Of a stretch of DNA of 64,000 nucleotides, positions 56,895 through 64,000 are shown in pieces. The DNA is from Thamnaconus septentrionalis. Taxonomy: Eukaryota; Chordata; Actinopteri; Tetraodontiformes; Monacanthidae. The translations under genes were made by a program, and so were the position numbers. The stretch's first letter is position 1. Every line of letters begins with the position of its first letter. Below the pieces are notes generated by a model. The model did no database searches, had not been told where the DNA came from, and worked only from the letters and a program-made list of their open reading frames with translations. Where the stretch lies: contig CM020514.1 in assembly GCA_009823395.1 (NCBI GenBank), forward strand, positions 10,044,966 to 10,108,965, written 5' to 3'.

Positions 56895-58449
56895 AGTATG
56901 TACTGTATATATTTATATACATACATACACACACATATATGTATATACAGTATATTAATATATATATAGATATATTTTTTACCTGGTGTGCTATTAACTT
57001 AATTAATTAATTCTGTGTTTTTTAAATGTTGTCATCTGATCCTCCAGAAGGAACAATTTCTAAATCCATTACATTTATCTTATGTATCCATCTGGTGAAG
57101 AGCCCCTAGACGGTGTTGTATGGGTACTTGACTTTGTAAGAGTAGCAAGATAACAACCCTCTTGTTTATTTCAATCGAGCAAGACCAATCAGATAGTTCA
57201 TAGCTAAATTAGCATGAGGGGTTGACGTAGCTGCTATACCCTCAGTGTTAACTCAACCCCTGGAGTCAAAAGTGATGTGAAAACATATTGTCCGTGGGAA
57301 AAATCTCAAATGCATTTTTTTTTTTTTTTTTAAATGTGGCAGTAAAATGTGGTCAGTGCAACACCTGCGCTAAACTATTTACCATCAGCTCAGCTAGTTC
57401 AGTTTTTGTTTTTTCTTCTTCATCCTCTTCTGGGTCTCGTAAGAGCACCGAGCAGCAGTCAGTAACTGGTTTTGTAACAAGTGGAAGGCATCTAATTAAT
57501 CATGGGAGCCAATGCAATCCAATGGGGCAAACTATAAATTCTCTCTTTTGGTTTGAAAAGGCGGGACACTTCAGAAATCAATTCTGGCTTTGCTGTGCAA
57601 GGTTTGAGAGTCAGACTATAGCTAACTTTGTTTTCGCTCTGGTTACAGAGTTCCCCTAAACTGTCTTCGACGCCGCCTTGCTGGACCAACACGGGGAAGT
57701 ATGTACATCACACTTTTATAGCAAAACTTTTCTTTTAACTTGATTTAATCACTTTCCCGTGAACTCCCTTTGTTCGTTGTGTTTTCAACCGCTAGGAGCA
57801 CAGGGGGGCCGCCTTCACTATCTCCCAACGCAAAGCAAAACAGACACGGCGGCAACAGCAACATGCCTTCTGTCATCAGCATTCCCCAACGTATCCACCA
57901 GATGGCAGCAAATCACCTGACCATAACCAACAGCGTCCTCTACAGCTACGAGCACTGGGAGGTGGCAGACAATCTCGCAAAGGAGAATAAAGGTGAGGAT
58001 GCGAAGTTAGACACCCCATGTGCGCGATTATGGCAGAGTTGTCAAACTCAAATACACATAGGGCCAAATTTTGACACCTATGGATTATGGGGATAAAATA
58101 CTTCTGTTTACAAGTCTGGCCCTGCGATGAACTGGCGACTTGTCCAGGGTGTACCCTGCCTTCGCCCTAAGACAGCTGGGATAGGCTCCAGCAGACCCCC
58201 GTGACCCTGAATAGGAATAAGCGGGTATAGAAGATGAATGAATGAATGAATGAATGTTTACAAGTCAACTATGATCATATTGATGGTTGACTCGTGGGTT
58301 TAAAGGATCTTCTGTTTTTCTTTACAGAGTTTTTCAACTACTTGAACACTTTATCCGGGCCGTTGACTCTTCACAGTAGCATCGCTCACGCCGTCCAGTA
58401 CACGAGACAGGCTCTTCAGTGGATTCGAATAAGTGCCAAACTGAACTGA
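40475..58449 (+). CDS. aff3: aff3-like AF4/FMR2 family protein, 19 exons, lacking the N-terminal homology domain
   Basis: Scaffold of super-elongation-type complexes; nuclear. The rebuilt CDS is 3570 bases (1189 aa; human AFF3 about 1226). Visible features: [14 protein letters not shown] (31-46) matching the AFF ILKEMTHSWPPPL motif; [14 protein letters not shown] (97-110); Ser/Asp-rich tract in 126-200; [11 protein letters not shown] (207-217); Pro/Ser repeats 240-300; [12 protein letters not shown] (732-743) and [15 protein letters not shown] (756-770), the AF9/ENL-binding motif; basic [12 protein letters not shown]-terminal homology domain 946-1189 ([44 protein letters not shown]). Paralogue choice rests on that C-terminal match and on rev1 lying downstream. 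Exons: 40475-40546, 42739-42783, 45547-45621, 46016-46052, 46147-46204, 46734-46785, 47596-47630, 47762-47987, 50771-52627, 52707-52819, 53655-53817, 53902-54002, 54737-54800, 56255-56391, 56489-56560, 56689-56782, 57649-57698, 57796-57992, 58328-58449. The family's N-terminal P-TEFb-binding domain was not found. Confidence 0.92.
41289..41369. repeat. CA microsatellite, interrupted
   Basis: (CA)n with G interruptions, in aff3 intron 1. Confidence 0.95.
42279..42315. repeat. TG microsatellite
   Basis: (TG)n in aff3 intron 1. Confidence 0.95.
42739..42783 (+). CDS. aff3: aff3 exon 2
   Basis: 15 codons, [24 protein letters not shown] acceptor and GTAAGA donor. The end joins exon 3 to form [14 protein letters not shown], the AFF-family motif, which confirms it as a real coding exon. 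Confidence 0.82.
43203..43241. repeat. GAG trinucleotide repeat
   Basis: (GGA)n in aff3 intron 2, within a broader purine-rich block 43060-43390. Confidence 0.95.
43770..44060 (+). repeat. unclassified dispersed repeat, copy 1
   Basis: Holds both recurring blocks of the family: the partly palindromic CCCTTTGTGATGTAACAAAG and, downstream, GAAACAGAGGGCTAAATGC with AGATCTGCAG. In aff3 intron 2. Confidence 0.6.
45547..45621 (+). CDS. aff3: aff3 exon 3 (probable GC donor)
   Basis: 25 codons, [20 protein letters not shown] then LYNSK. GTTGCACAG acceptor. The phase-consistent donor is AAG|GCATGT, a GC-AG type; the only in-phase GT alternative, after CAGCAA, is weak. Confidence 0.75.
46016..46052 (+). 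CDS. aff3: aff3 exon 4
   Basis: [12 protein letters not shown] plus one base of Gly. Strong pyrimidine-rich acceptor (CTCTTTCCCAAG) and GTATGT donor. Confidence 0.75.
46147..46204 (+). CDS. aff3: aff3 exon 5
   Basis: [18 protein letters not shown] plus two bases of Ser. Its RGDAQ aligns with KGDAE of human AFF3, just before the MLEDDLKLSS motif. GTAAGT donor. Confidence 0.8.
46734..46785 (+). CDS. aff3: aff3 exon 6 (DDLKLSS motif)
   Basis: Completes a Ser, then [17 protein letters not shown], a diagnostic AFF motif ([14 protein letters not shown] in human AFF3). Ends phase 0 at a GTCTGC donor. Confidence 0.9.
47526..47584. repeat. CT microsatellite abutting aff3 exon 7
   Basis: (CT)29 ending 12 bases before the aff3 exon 7 acceptor; it supplies the polypyrimidine tract. 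Confidence 0.97.
47596..47630 (+). CDS. aff3: aff3 exon 7 (35-base exon)
   Basis: [11 protein letters not shown] plus two bases of Ser. It is required to bridge phase 0 of exon 6 to the one-base overhang of exon 8. Its acceptor tract is the tail of a 59-bp CT repeat ending TCTTGAAG; donor GTACCT. The alternative is to skip it and use the CGCAG acceptor with exon 8 starting at 47775, which is also in frame. Confidence 0.65.
47762..47987 (+). CDS. aff3: aff3 exon 8 (Ser/Asp-rich)
   Basis: Residues 125-200: [20 protein letters not shown], a glycine run and RSRSPSRSP, the serine-rich region seen in all AFF proteins. Ends GAG|GTATTC, phase 0. Confidence 0.88.
48311..48472 (+). mobile_element. SINE copy, middle part, plus orientation
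   Basis: Near-identical to 38198-38332 of the full copy, including GGGTTCGATTCC and CCTCCCACAGTCC. Lies in aff3 intron 8. No duplication seen. Confidence 0.8.
48530..48640 (-). mobile_element. diverged SINE copy, minus orientation
   Basis: The reverse complement reads TCAGCACTGTTGCCTCAGAG, then GGATTTGCATGTTCTC and ACATGCACGTG, a decayed version of the same SINE, inverted relative to the copy at 48311. Confidence 0.65.
49015..49197 (+). mobile_element. right end of a second Tc1/mariner-like copy
   Basis: Matches the right part of the 28606-29030 element (TTATTTTACACTTTTATTG, CATGAGAATGAAAGAAAAG) and ends TTTTGACTGGTAGTG next to TA. No left terminus found. In aff3 intron 8. Confidence 0.7.
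50771..52627 (+). CDS. aff3: aff3 exon 9 (large central exon)
   Basis: 619 codons (201-819). Begins [17 protein letters not shown], matching NKWQLDKWL of human AFF3. Then come tandem Pro-Ser repeats, a Lys/Arg/Glu-rich basic stretch, [24 protein letters not shown], the AF9/ENL-binding helix [15 protein letters not shown] and the [19 protein letters not shown] acceptor, GTGAGT donor. Long open frames on the opposite strand are by-products of its GC-rich codons. Confidence 0.95.
52707..52819 (+). CDS. aff3: aff3 exon 10
   Basis: [20 protein letters not shown] then [17 protein letters not shown], plus two bases of Gly. Poorly conserved linker; GTGAGT donor. Confidence 0.82.
52855..52887. repeat. 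GAAT tetranucleotide repeat
   Basis: (TGAA)8 in aff3 intron 10; the same unit as the SINE tail but with no SINE body beside it. Confidence 0.95.
53095..53270. mobile_element. hAT-like non-autonomous element with 8-bp target duplication
   Basis: Shorter relative of the 5285 element: termini CAGGGATGCGCAAACT and AGTTTGCCCACGCCTG, flanked by ATCTACAT and ATCTACAC (7 of 8 match). In aff3 intron 10. Shares the internal block TCTTAAAACACTGAAAAAAT. Confidence 0.8.
53655..53817 (+). CDS. aff3: aff3 exon 11
   Basis: Residues 857-911: [20 protein letters not shown], similar to the LRSPISPLSD segment of human AFF3, then a Lys-rich end. CTTGCAG acceptor, GTAGAG donor. Confidence 0.9.
53902..54002 (+). 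CDS. aff3: aff3 exon 12
   Basis: [20 protein letters not shown] then [13 protein letters not shown], plus two bases of Thr. CGTGCAG acceptor, GTGAGC donor. Confidence 0.82.
54737..54800 (+). CDS. aff3: aff3 exon 13 (start of C-terminal homology domain)
   Basis: [20 protein letters not shown] ending in Met, matching ADYFMQEAKRMKHKADAM of human AFF3. Confidence 0.95.
56255..56391 (+). CDS. aff3: aff3 exon 14 (CHD)
   Basis: [34 protein letters not shown] and two bases of Arg; the helical core of the C-terminal homology domain. Confidence 0.96.
56489..56560 (+). CDS. aff3: aff3 exon 15 (CHD)
   Basis: [20 protein letters not shown] then EVL and two bases of Cys. GTTTTAAG acceptor, GTGCGT donor. 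Confidence 0.94.
56689..56782 (+). CDS. aff3: aff3 exon 16 (CHD)
   Basis: [20 protein letters not shown] then [11 protein letters not shown], nearly identical to human AFF3. Phase 0 at GTGTGT. Confidence 0.96.
56844..56892. repeat. TG microsatellite
   Basis: (TG)n in aff3 intron 16, followed by a TA-rich stretch to 56974. Confidence 0.95.
57649..57698 (+). CDS. aff3: aff3 exon 17
   Basis: [16 protein letters not shown] plus two bases of Lys, corresponding to the SSKAAQAPSPW linker in AFF3. Confidence 0.9.
57796..57992 (+). CDS. aff3: aff3 exon 18 (CHD)
   Basis: [34 protein letters not shown] and [15 protein letters not shown]; diagnostic for AFF3. Ends one base into Glu. Confidence 0.96.
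58117..58254 (+). mobile_element. 5'-truncated SINE with 12-bp target-site duplication
   Basis: 3' third of the family (TGGCCCTGCGATGAACTGGC to a GAAT tail) flanked by perfect TGTTTACAAGTC repeats (58105-58116, 58255-58266). Sits in the last aff3 intron. Confidence 0.85.
58328..58449 (+). CDS. aff3: aff3 exon 19 (stop)
   Basis: [20 protein letters not shown] then [19 protein letters not shown] and TGA, the AFF3 C-terminus (human ends WLRNSAHLS). Confidence 0.96.
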
Positions 58450-59330
58450 CTGTGAAGTCCGGATTCCTTCCCGCGCACTGGACCTTTGAGGACGGGCTCT
58501 GACATCGGCTGTCCTGAAGGACACAGAGACTTCTGAAGGAGCACGATGTCAACTCGTCAATGCAACTCTGTTCTCACCGTTGGATTAATTTGGGCGGTTG
58601 CTTGAATGCAATGGATTTTTTTCCCCCTTTCCCTCCCCACTGTGACAGGACTCGTTTCTACTTGACTGTATACGTTTACATGTGTAGCTCTTTTCATCAC
58701 ATTGGAATGAAAAGAAACATCCAGCAGATGGTGTCACTGTGGCCAAAACAGAGGAAGACAGTGCCTAAAAAGAACTTTTTCAGAGGGAATCAGGTTGTTT
58801 TTTTTGTTTTTTTTAAGGTCGAACAGGAAACGACTTTAAATATTTGGTATTTTTACTTGTTCATCCTTTTACAGTGTAATATTGGATGGATTACAGTTTT
58901 TTTTTTTTTTTTGTTTTTTACAGGTTTGTGTGTTTTTGTTTGTTTTTTTAAGAAAAATGGAAAAGCAGAGATTGTTGGTAAGTTTTAGAATCCAAGGTGC
59001 CTTTTTATACAAAATATATTTTTTTGTTCCAGCATTAGAGTGTTTTCTTAAACGTCCACCTTATAAATTTTACCTTTGTGGAATTGGATCAGGTCCGTTG
59101 TTTAAATTTTAGAATTATTTAAAGCACAAATTACTGTAGCTACCAATGTATGTCAAATGAGGTAGTAGTCTCATTATGGCATAACTAGCCCAATTAAAAT
59201 GTTTTTTTTGTTTTGCTTTTTTTTTTTACCTTCCAAAGAATACATGTCTGACAGTCAGACTGGATTTCAAACCTATAATTCATTTTTAAGTTATTTTATT
59301 GGCTGAACAATAAAAGATGTGGTTGATAAT
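58450..59330 (+). other. aff3: aff3 3' UTR
   Basis: AT-rich, T-run-rich sequence after the stop, leading to AATAAA at 59309-59314. The cleavage point is inferred. Confidence 0.65.
59309..59314 (+). terminator. aff3: AATAAA polyadenylation signal, aff3
   Basis: Canonical hexamer about 860 bases after the aff3 stop, on the coding strand. Confidence 0.65.
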
Positions 59331-60719
59331 GCTTAACTATACACTTGCCTTTTGCTGCATTTAATTGCTGACTCTTCATATCTTTTCATACCTATTCACT
59401 ATACTGTATACTTTATGCACTATATATACACAACTGTACCCTGTCCGCTGTGCATTGATGGCACTTAGATCAAACAGCTTCTGTCCCTGAAGTGGGCTCC
59501 TCATCCAACTCTGCAGCATTTCACTCAGTTTCCACCTCCATGGGACAGTAACACTGATCCCATAATCCCCCCTCCCTCCCCGCCCGCTCCTCTCACAAAC
59601 ACGCTAACACACTCTCGGTGTCAGAGCGGTCCTGTGTGAGTCAGACTCATTATAGTCTGCTCCCCTGTCTACACATCACTCCCTCACTCCCTCAACTACT
59701 TCCTGCCTGCCTCCAACACACAGGCCGCCGATGAAACTTCAACATCTGATGTCTGGTACCATAGCAACAGCGAGCAGCCAATAAGGGGGCTCCTCGGAGA
59801 AGACAAGCTCCATATCAGTAGCATCCTGTTTTGATTTTTTTTTTTCAAATTAATATTCTGCTTTGCTATATATGACAATCATGCAAGGAGATTGAGGATA
59901 TATATTAAACGTATTGAAGTAAATTAGATAAAAATTTAGATCACGTGTCTGTCGGGTCAAACCAGGTCATGATCAACACCCCCCTTTTTTTTTTCTTTTC
60001 CTTTTTTTTTGGCCGTACACGCAACGTCACAGCGGATATCATACGCTGTCGGGATGTGACGTTTTCCGGCGGCTGCTCGTCCACACGTGCGTGCACGTCA
60101 CAGTCATCGGTTGCTGCTCCAGTAGGGGCTGTGCTGCGTGTTGGGCCGTCTGAGGACAGTCGCGCTCCCGCAGCCAGACAGTGCGCAGGCACGGTGGAGG
60201 GATAGTGGGGGGCAAGCGAGCATAAAACCCCATCAATCGTAGACTGCCTGCTCCCGATCGGCTGTCTCCTGCAAATAATGAGAGCAAGACGGAGTGTGTG
60301 TGGGCGACCTTGCGAGGTCTTGTAACCCTTGTGAACGACAGAGTGCCTGCTCAGAGCCGGCGGAAGCATGTTCTTATTTTCTTGTATTTTATTTTTAATT
60401 CTCATGAGCGCGATCGGCGAGTCACGTGGTGTGAGATGTCCCCAGGTGGCCGGCGTGAGTTCCATAAAAATCAAAGGAGGGTCAGTAGTGTGGAAGGGGG
60501 GGCTGCCACAGTCACTTCAGGTGACATGTACTCGCCCGCATAGAGGCAGCACTAAAGCAAACTCCCAGCTCAAAACAAGGAGGAGGGGGGTTCAGACTAG
60601 GTCAAGGGAACTGCAGAGCACCGGAAGTGGAGCATATCTCTTCGTGGAAATAAAGTAACAATCTACACGCACGGCCTTTGTGTGTGGGCACGTGAGATAA
60701 CAATAATAACAACAACAAC

Positions 60720-60778
<59 letters not shown>

Positions 60779-60909
60779 TAATAATAATAATAATAATAAT
60801 AATGTTATTGTTTTTTACTTTACTTTAACATGAACATGAATTGAGAGTTTTGGAAGAGTCTATAACCAGTGGATCGAAATGCTGTTTTATTGAGAATTTA
60901 TCATACAAA
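59331..60909. other. aff3-rev1 intergenic interval, left part
   Basis: No recognisable exon. 59990-60660 is moderately CpG-rich with short open frames but no family resemblance. The AAT repeat occupies 60702-60803. Confidence 0.6.
60702..60803. repeat. AAT trinucleotide repeat
   Basis: About 100 bases of (AAT)n with an AAC start and one GAT interruption, between aff3 and rev1. Confidence 0.97.
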
Positions 60910-60919
60910 GCTTCTCCAC

Positions 60920-61155
60920 ATTCCTCCCACAGTCCAAAAACATGCATGTGAGGTCAATTGGACATTCTAAATTGTCCGTAGGTGTGCATGTGAGTGTGAA
61001 TGGTTGTTTGTTTCTATGTGGCCCTGCGATGAACTGGCGACTTGTCCAGGGTGTACCCTGCCTTCGCCCTAAGACAGCTGGGATTGGCTCCAGCAGACCC
61101 CCCTTGACCCTGATCTCCGGTAAAAGCAGGTATAGAAAATGAATCGATGAATGAC
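60920..61155 (+). mobile_element. 5'-truncated SINE with 10-bp target-site duplication
   Basis: Begins within CCTCCCACAGTCC and ends in a short GAAT-like tail, flanked by GCTTCTCCAC (60910-60919, 61156-61165). Confidence 0.82.
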
Positions 61156-61249
61156 GCTTCTCCACTGAGGTTTGGGGTGGAAAAACTAAGGCCCGAAGAT
61201 TACTATAATGGACCTGCCCACTCCCACTCCGACTTGACATACATTTTAT

Positions 61250-61999
61250 TTTGAAAACCTCCATCCGGACTCACACACCGACGGTACGTGCACTTGATTC
61301 GCACAGAAAAGGGAAAGCAAATGGATCAGGCGGCAGACATGGAGAGCAGCAGCACCGGGAGGGTGTGCGAAAATGTTTTGCAGACATGGCGCGGCAGCGA
61401 ACCGTAGGGAGGGCAGCCTGGACCCGTCCTGGAGCACTTGTCTGTGGAATAAAAGTCACCAGTGAGGCGGCGAACCGAGTGGATGCTCCTCGTTTCGCCA
61501 GTTGCCGCGTTCTTTCCTCGTAATCGGTGCGCGCACACAGGACTCTTGTGTTGGGGGCTTTCTCCGCAGAGGGAAGTGTGTGTGCGCGCGTGTGCGTGTG
61601 TTTGTGTGTGTGAGAGACTCCCGAACACCCCCGACTGACAGGATCAAAGGTAAAGAAAAGAAGTGACTTCCGCTCACCAGCATTCACCTCGCAACGGTGT
61701 TTGTTTACACCAGCGATTAACGTGGCGCCGAACTTAACTGTCAACCGCAACCGCGTCTTTCTCCCATTGTTTAGCAGATCGTGTTTTTTGTTTTTTTGTT
61801 TTTTTTATGCCCACATTGTCGCGGACTGCAGCCAACACACATTTGCACTCGTTCGCTGTCATCCACACTGTCTGCTCTGGGCGAGTTGCAAACGTCGCGG
61901 TCGTGTCGTGCCGCGGCGACTTTAGCAAATCACTAGCAACAGCAGAAGGCAACTGGCGGAGCTTTGTCCCGGAGTGACGAGCTAGGCTAATGCTAGCCG

Positions 62000-62034
<35 letters not shown>

Positions 62035-62200
62035 TACTCGGGAGATGTGTCAGAGTGCCACATGGGGCTCTGTTGTAAGCTACCTGTCAGCAGCAAGAGG
62101 AGCTGCCCGGACATGCCCTTGGACTCGCAGCCTCTAGAGTACAGCCAGCGTCATGACACTTGGCATTACTACTGCGTTTAAGCATGGTGACAATTCGCTG
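61250..62200 (+). promoter_or_regulatory. rev1: CpG-rich probable rev1 promoter and 5' UTR region
   Basis: CpG- and GC-rich region 0.6-1.6 kb before the rev1 start-codon exon. A plausible donor AAAG|GTAAAG at 61649/61650 could end a non-coding first exon. It also contains a GCCT tetranucleotide repeat at 61998-62033. The transcription start is inferred. Confidence 0.4.
61998..62033. repeat. GCCT tetranucleotide repeat
   Basis: (CTGC)n in the probable rev1 promoter region. Confidence 0.95.
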
Positions 62201-62832
62201 GAAGAACACTCACCCGTTAACAGGTCGCTGCTTCGCTTCGCCCCCTTGAGTTGTTCGCCGTTGCTGGATACCAATAAAATACGTTAAAATCTTAAAGGTA
62301 TATTCGTGTTCTGAAACGCATTTACCTGTTAAGCCAGCTTGAATTTATTATTTATTTATTTTTTACATACAATTATAAGCCTTATACGGGACCTTTTATA
62401 ATACAAAGGTCCCATTTAAGACATTTTGATTGGAAGACGAGGGCCTTTTGAGAGAAAACCTGGAGGGTGATTGGACGGACCATGTGTCTGTCACATTAAA
62501 GCAGGTCATTTCAGCCAGGTAGCATCAACTTGAGTGTTGCAGTTGTTAAAAGTTGCACCAGAAGCGACTGTGCCTCACTACTTTATCTGGACCAAAGCGA
62601 ACACATGTTGTCCACTAAGAAAATCCCCAAGTGCAGCTTTTCTCATCCATCCAGTCATAAAAAAAATGTCATTGAATTCTGAATACTGGCTCTTCCTCGA
62701 CATCCTTGCTACTCATTCTCACATCAAGTTTTGCTTGCGGGAGTTTCTTTTATTTATTTTCCTTCATGAATTTTGCTTAATTAAGAGCACCATGAATCTA
62801 TAGCGTCCCCTTTTTCTCCAAGGTGGCTCAGA

Positions 62833-62898
62833 ATGAGTCGAGATGGCTGGATGAAGAAGAAAGCCAATGCCGGTGACGATAATGGTTGGGCTAGTCGG
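62833..62898 (+). CDS. rev1: rev1 coding exon 1
   Basis: 22 codons starting MSRDGWMKKK. The exon begins at a CTCCAAG acceptor (exon start 62823), so a non-coding first exon lies upstream. GTGAGT donor, phase 0. Confidence 0.95.
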
Positions 62899-64000
62899 GT
62901 GAGTACACGTCGTGTGAGTCCTATCCCAGTGCAAAGTTTGTATTGTACCACTATGACAGTTCAATGTAATTGTGATTCAATGTGAGCGTCTTTTTCTTTT
63001 TTTTGTCCAGTTCATTGGTAGTCAGTGGATGTGTGTGTGAATGTTGGATTTTTCTCACACCTTCCTCTCCTCCTCATTTGTAGGGCGGCTACATGGCCGC
63101 CAAAGTCTCTAAACTGGATGAGCAGTTTAGATTTGATGCCCCCAGAGAAAAGCAGAAGGAAGGGTCGTACTCCAACATATTCGGTGGCGTGTCCATCTAC
63201 GTCAACGGATACACGGGTAAGTCGAGAGCATTTGGTTTGTGATGAAAGTCTGTTTGCAATTAAAAAAAACCCAAAGCTGAAGACAAAGAAGAAATGGCCA
63301 TCAAAAAAAAGTCACAAAGTAAAATTGATAAAAAAATTGGTTTAATTGGGAAAAGTTGTAACTTAAACACGTGATGATTTTGCAGAGCCCAGTGCAGATG
63401 AGCTGCGCAAGCTGATGATGCTGCACGGCGGCCAGTTCCACGTCTACTATTCTCGTTCCAAGACCACCCACATCATCGCCAATAATTTGCCCAATAACAA
63501 AATTCAGGACCTCAAAGGGGAAAAGGTTATCCGGCCGCAGTGGATCACAGACAGGTGTGTTTAACGTCGGTGTTTCTGCTGTTTTCATCATTGTAATTTG
63601 CATCATTAGCTGAGACCGTCTTTCCCTTTTTTCCCACCCCAGTGTCAAGGCTGGATGTCTGCTGCCTTACCTGCAGTACCAACTGTACGGCAAACAGAAA
63701 GGCGCACTTTTCCCCATCATGACTCGGCAGCCGACGTCTGAGATCGCCGGGCCGAGCCGAGCGCATCCCCAGCCAGTCGTCTGTCATCAGCTTTACCCGC
63801 CGCAGCGCTCTTCCCTCAACGGCGAGCTCTCTTCGTCCAGCTGTCAGGGCGACGCCGACCCACGCTGCACCTCCAGTCCACTTTACCAAGGCAACGCGCA
63901 ACCTCAGCCGGCCCAGCGGAGCTCTGCCGCTCACTTCACCGACCCCACGCCAAGTCCCGCAGCGTCCAGACATCTCAAGGCGGATCTCAAGCGCAGAGAT
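62833..64000 (+). CDS. rev1: rev1 (partial, 5' four coding exons)
   Basis: DNA repair protein REV1, a Y-family deoxycytidyl transferase and scaffold for translesion polymerases. Exons 62833-62898, 63084-63216, 63386-63554 and 63643-64000 (open at the edge) give 242 residues. MSRDGWMKKKANAGDDNGW resembles the human start MRRGGWRKRAENDGWETW. GGYMAAKVSKLDEQFRFD follows, then the BRCT domain about 50-135 (IYVNGYTEPSADELRKLMML, HGGQFHVYYSRSKTTHIIA, LKGEKVIRPQWITDSVKAGC). The catalytic domain lies beyond the window. Splice phases agree throughout. Confidence 0.97.
63084..63216 (+). CDS. rev1: rev1 coding exon 2 (BRCT start)
   Basis: GGYMAAKVSKLDEQFRFDAP through FGGVSIYVNGYT; the first BRCT strand. 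Ends one base into Glu at GTAAGT. Confidence 0.97.
63386..63554 (+). CDS. rev1: rev1 coding exon 3 (BRCT core)
   Basis: PSADELRKLMMLHGGQFHVY, YSRSKTTHIIANNLPNNK and GEKVIRPQWITD; includes the BRCT HGG glycines and the conserved Trp. Ends two bases into Ser. Confidence 0.97.
63643..64000 (+). CDS. rev1: rev1 coding exon 4 (partial)
   Basis: VKAGCLLPYLQYQLYGKQ finishes the BRCT domain. A low-conservation Ser/Pro/Gln-rich linker follows and is still open at the window end. Confidence 0.93.

Noticed and set aside
59941..60474. 177-codon minus-strand frame between aff3 and rev1
   Set aside because: No recognisable domain, ends in a poly-Lys run from a T-rich tract, and no exon-like signals.
60942..61142. 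66-codon frame resembling the one at 38221-38430
   Set aside because: Both are translations of the same SINE body, not a gene family.

Overview
The window is vertebrate nuclear DNA, almost certainly from a teleost (ray-finned) fish, probably a percomorph. Genes are split into many short GT-AG exons, CA/TG microsatellites are dense, introns are compact, and teleost-type repeats are present (a tRNA-headed SINE with a GAAT tail, Tc1/mariner-like and hAT-like miniature elements). No bacterial, viral or organellar genes were seen.

Three protein-coding genes were rebuilt exon by exon, and splice phases agree at every junction. (1) arhgef7 (beta-PIX, a Rac/Cdc42 exchange factor) is on the minus strand, with its start codon at 36877. 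It has 18 shared exons followed by two alternative ends: one terminating in SHQN (stop at 19102; 781 aa) and one adding three exons with a coiled coil and a C-terminal DETNL PDZ ligand (stop at 14740; 831 aa). (2) aff3 (AF4/FMR2 family transcription elongation scaffold) is on the plus strand, 40475-58449, 19 exons, 1189 aa. Its first exon gives an unfamiliar 24-residue start in place of the family's P-TEFb-binding N-terminal homology domain. (3) rev1 (translesion polymerase / deoxycytidyl transferase) begins on the plus strand at 62833. Its first four coding exons, including the whole BRCT domain, are present and the gene runs off the right edge.

Layout: 1-14190 holds no gene I recognise. It contains microsatellites, transposon remnants and a few blocks that read like conserved enhancers. 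14190-36877 is arhgef7. 36878-40474 is the head-to-head interval between arhgef7 and aff3, with a CpG-rich stretch at each end and one intact SINE. 40475-59330 is aff3 with its 3' UTR. 59331-62822 is the spacer to rev1, with a SINE, a long AAT repeat and a CpG-rich probable rev1 promoter. aff3 followed by rev1 on one strand matches the human 2q11.2 order. arhgef7 lies on 13q34 in human, so the arhgef7/aff3 junction marks a lineage difference.

The three genes are not a pathway: one signals at focal adhesions and synapses, one scaffolds transcription elongation, one bypasses DNA damage. The observations most worth checking are the aff3 form lacking its N-terminal domain, a CT microsatellite serving as the polypyrimidine tract of a 35-base aff3 exon, a 135-bp near-perfect foldback inside a Tc1-like element, an inverted SINE pair in an aff3 intron, and an unclassified repeat family with at least five partial copies.
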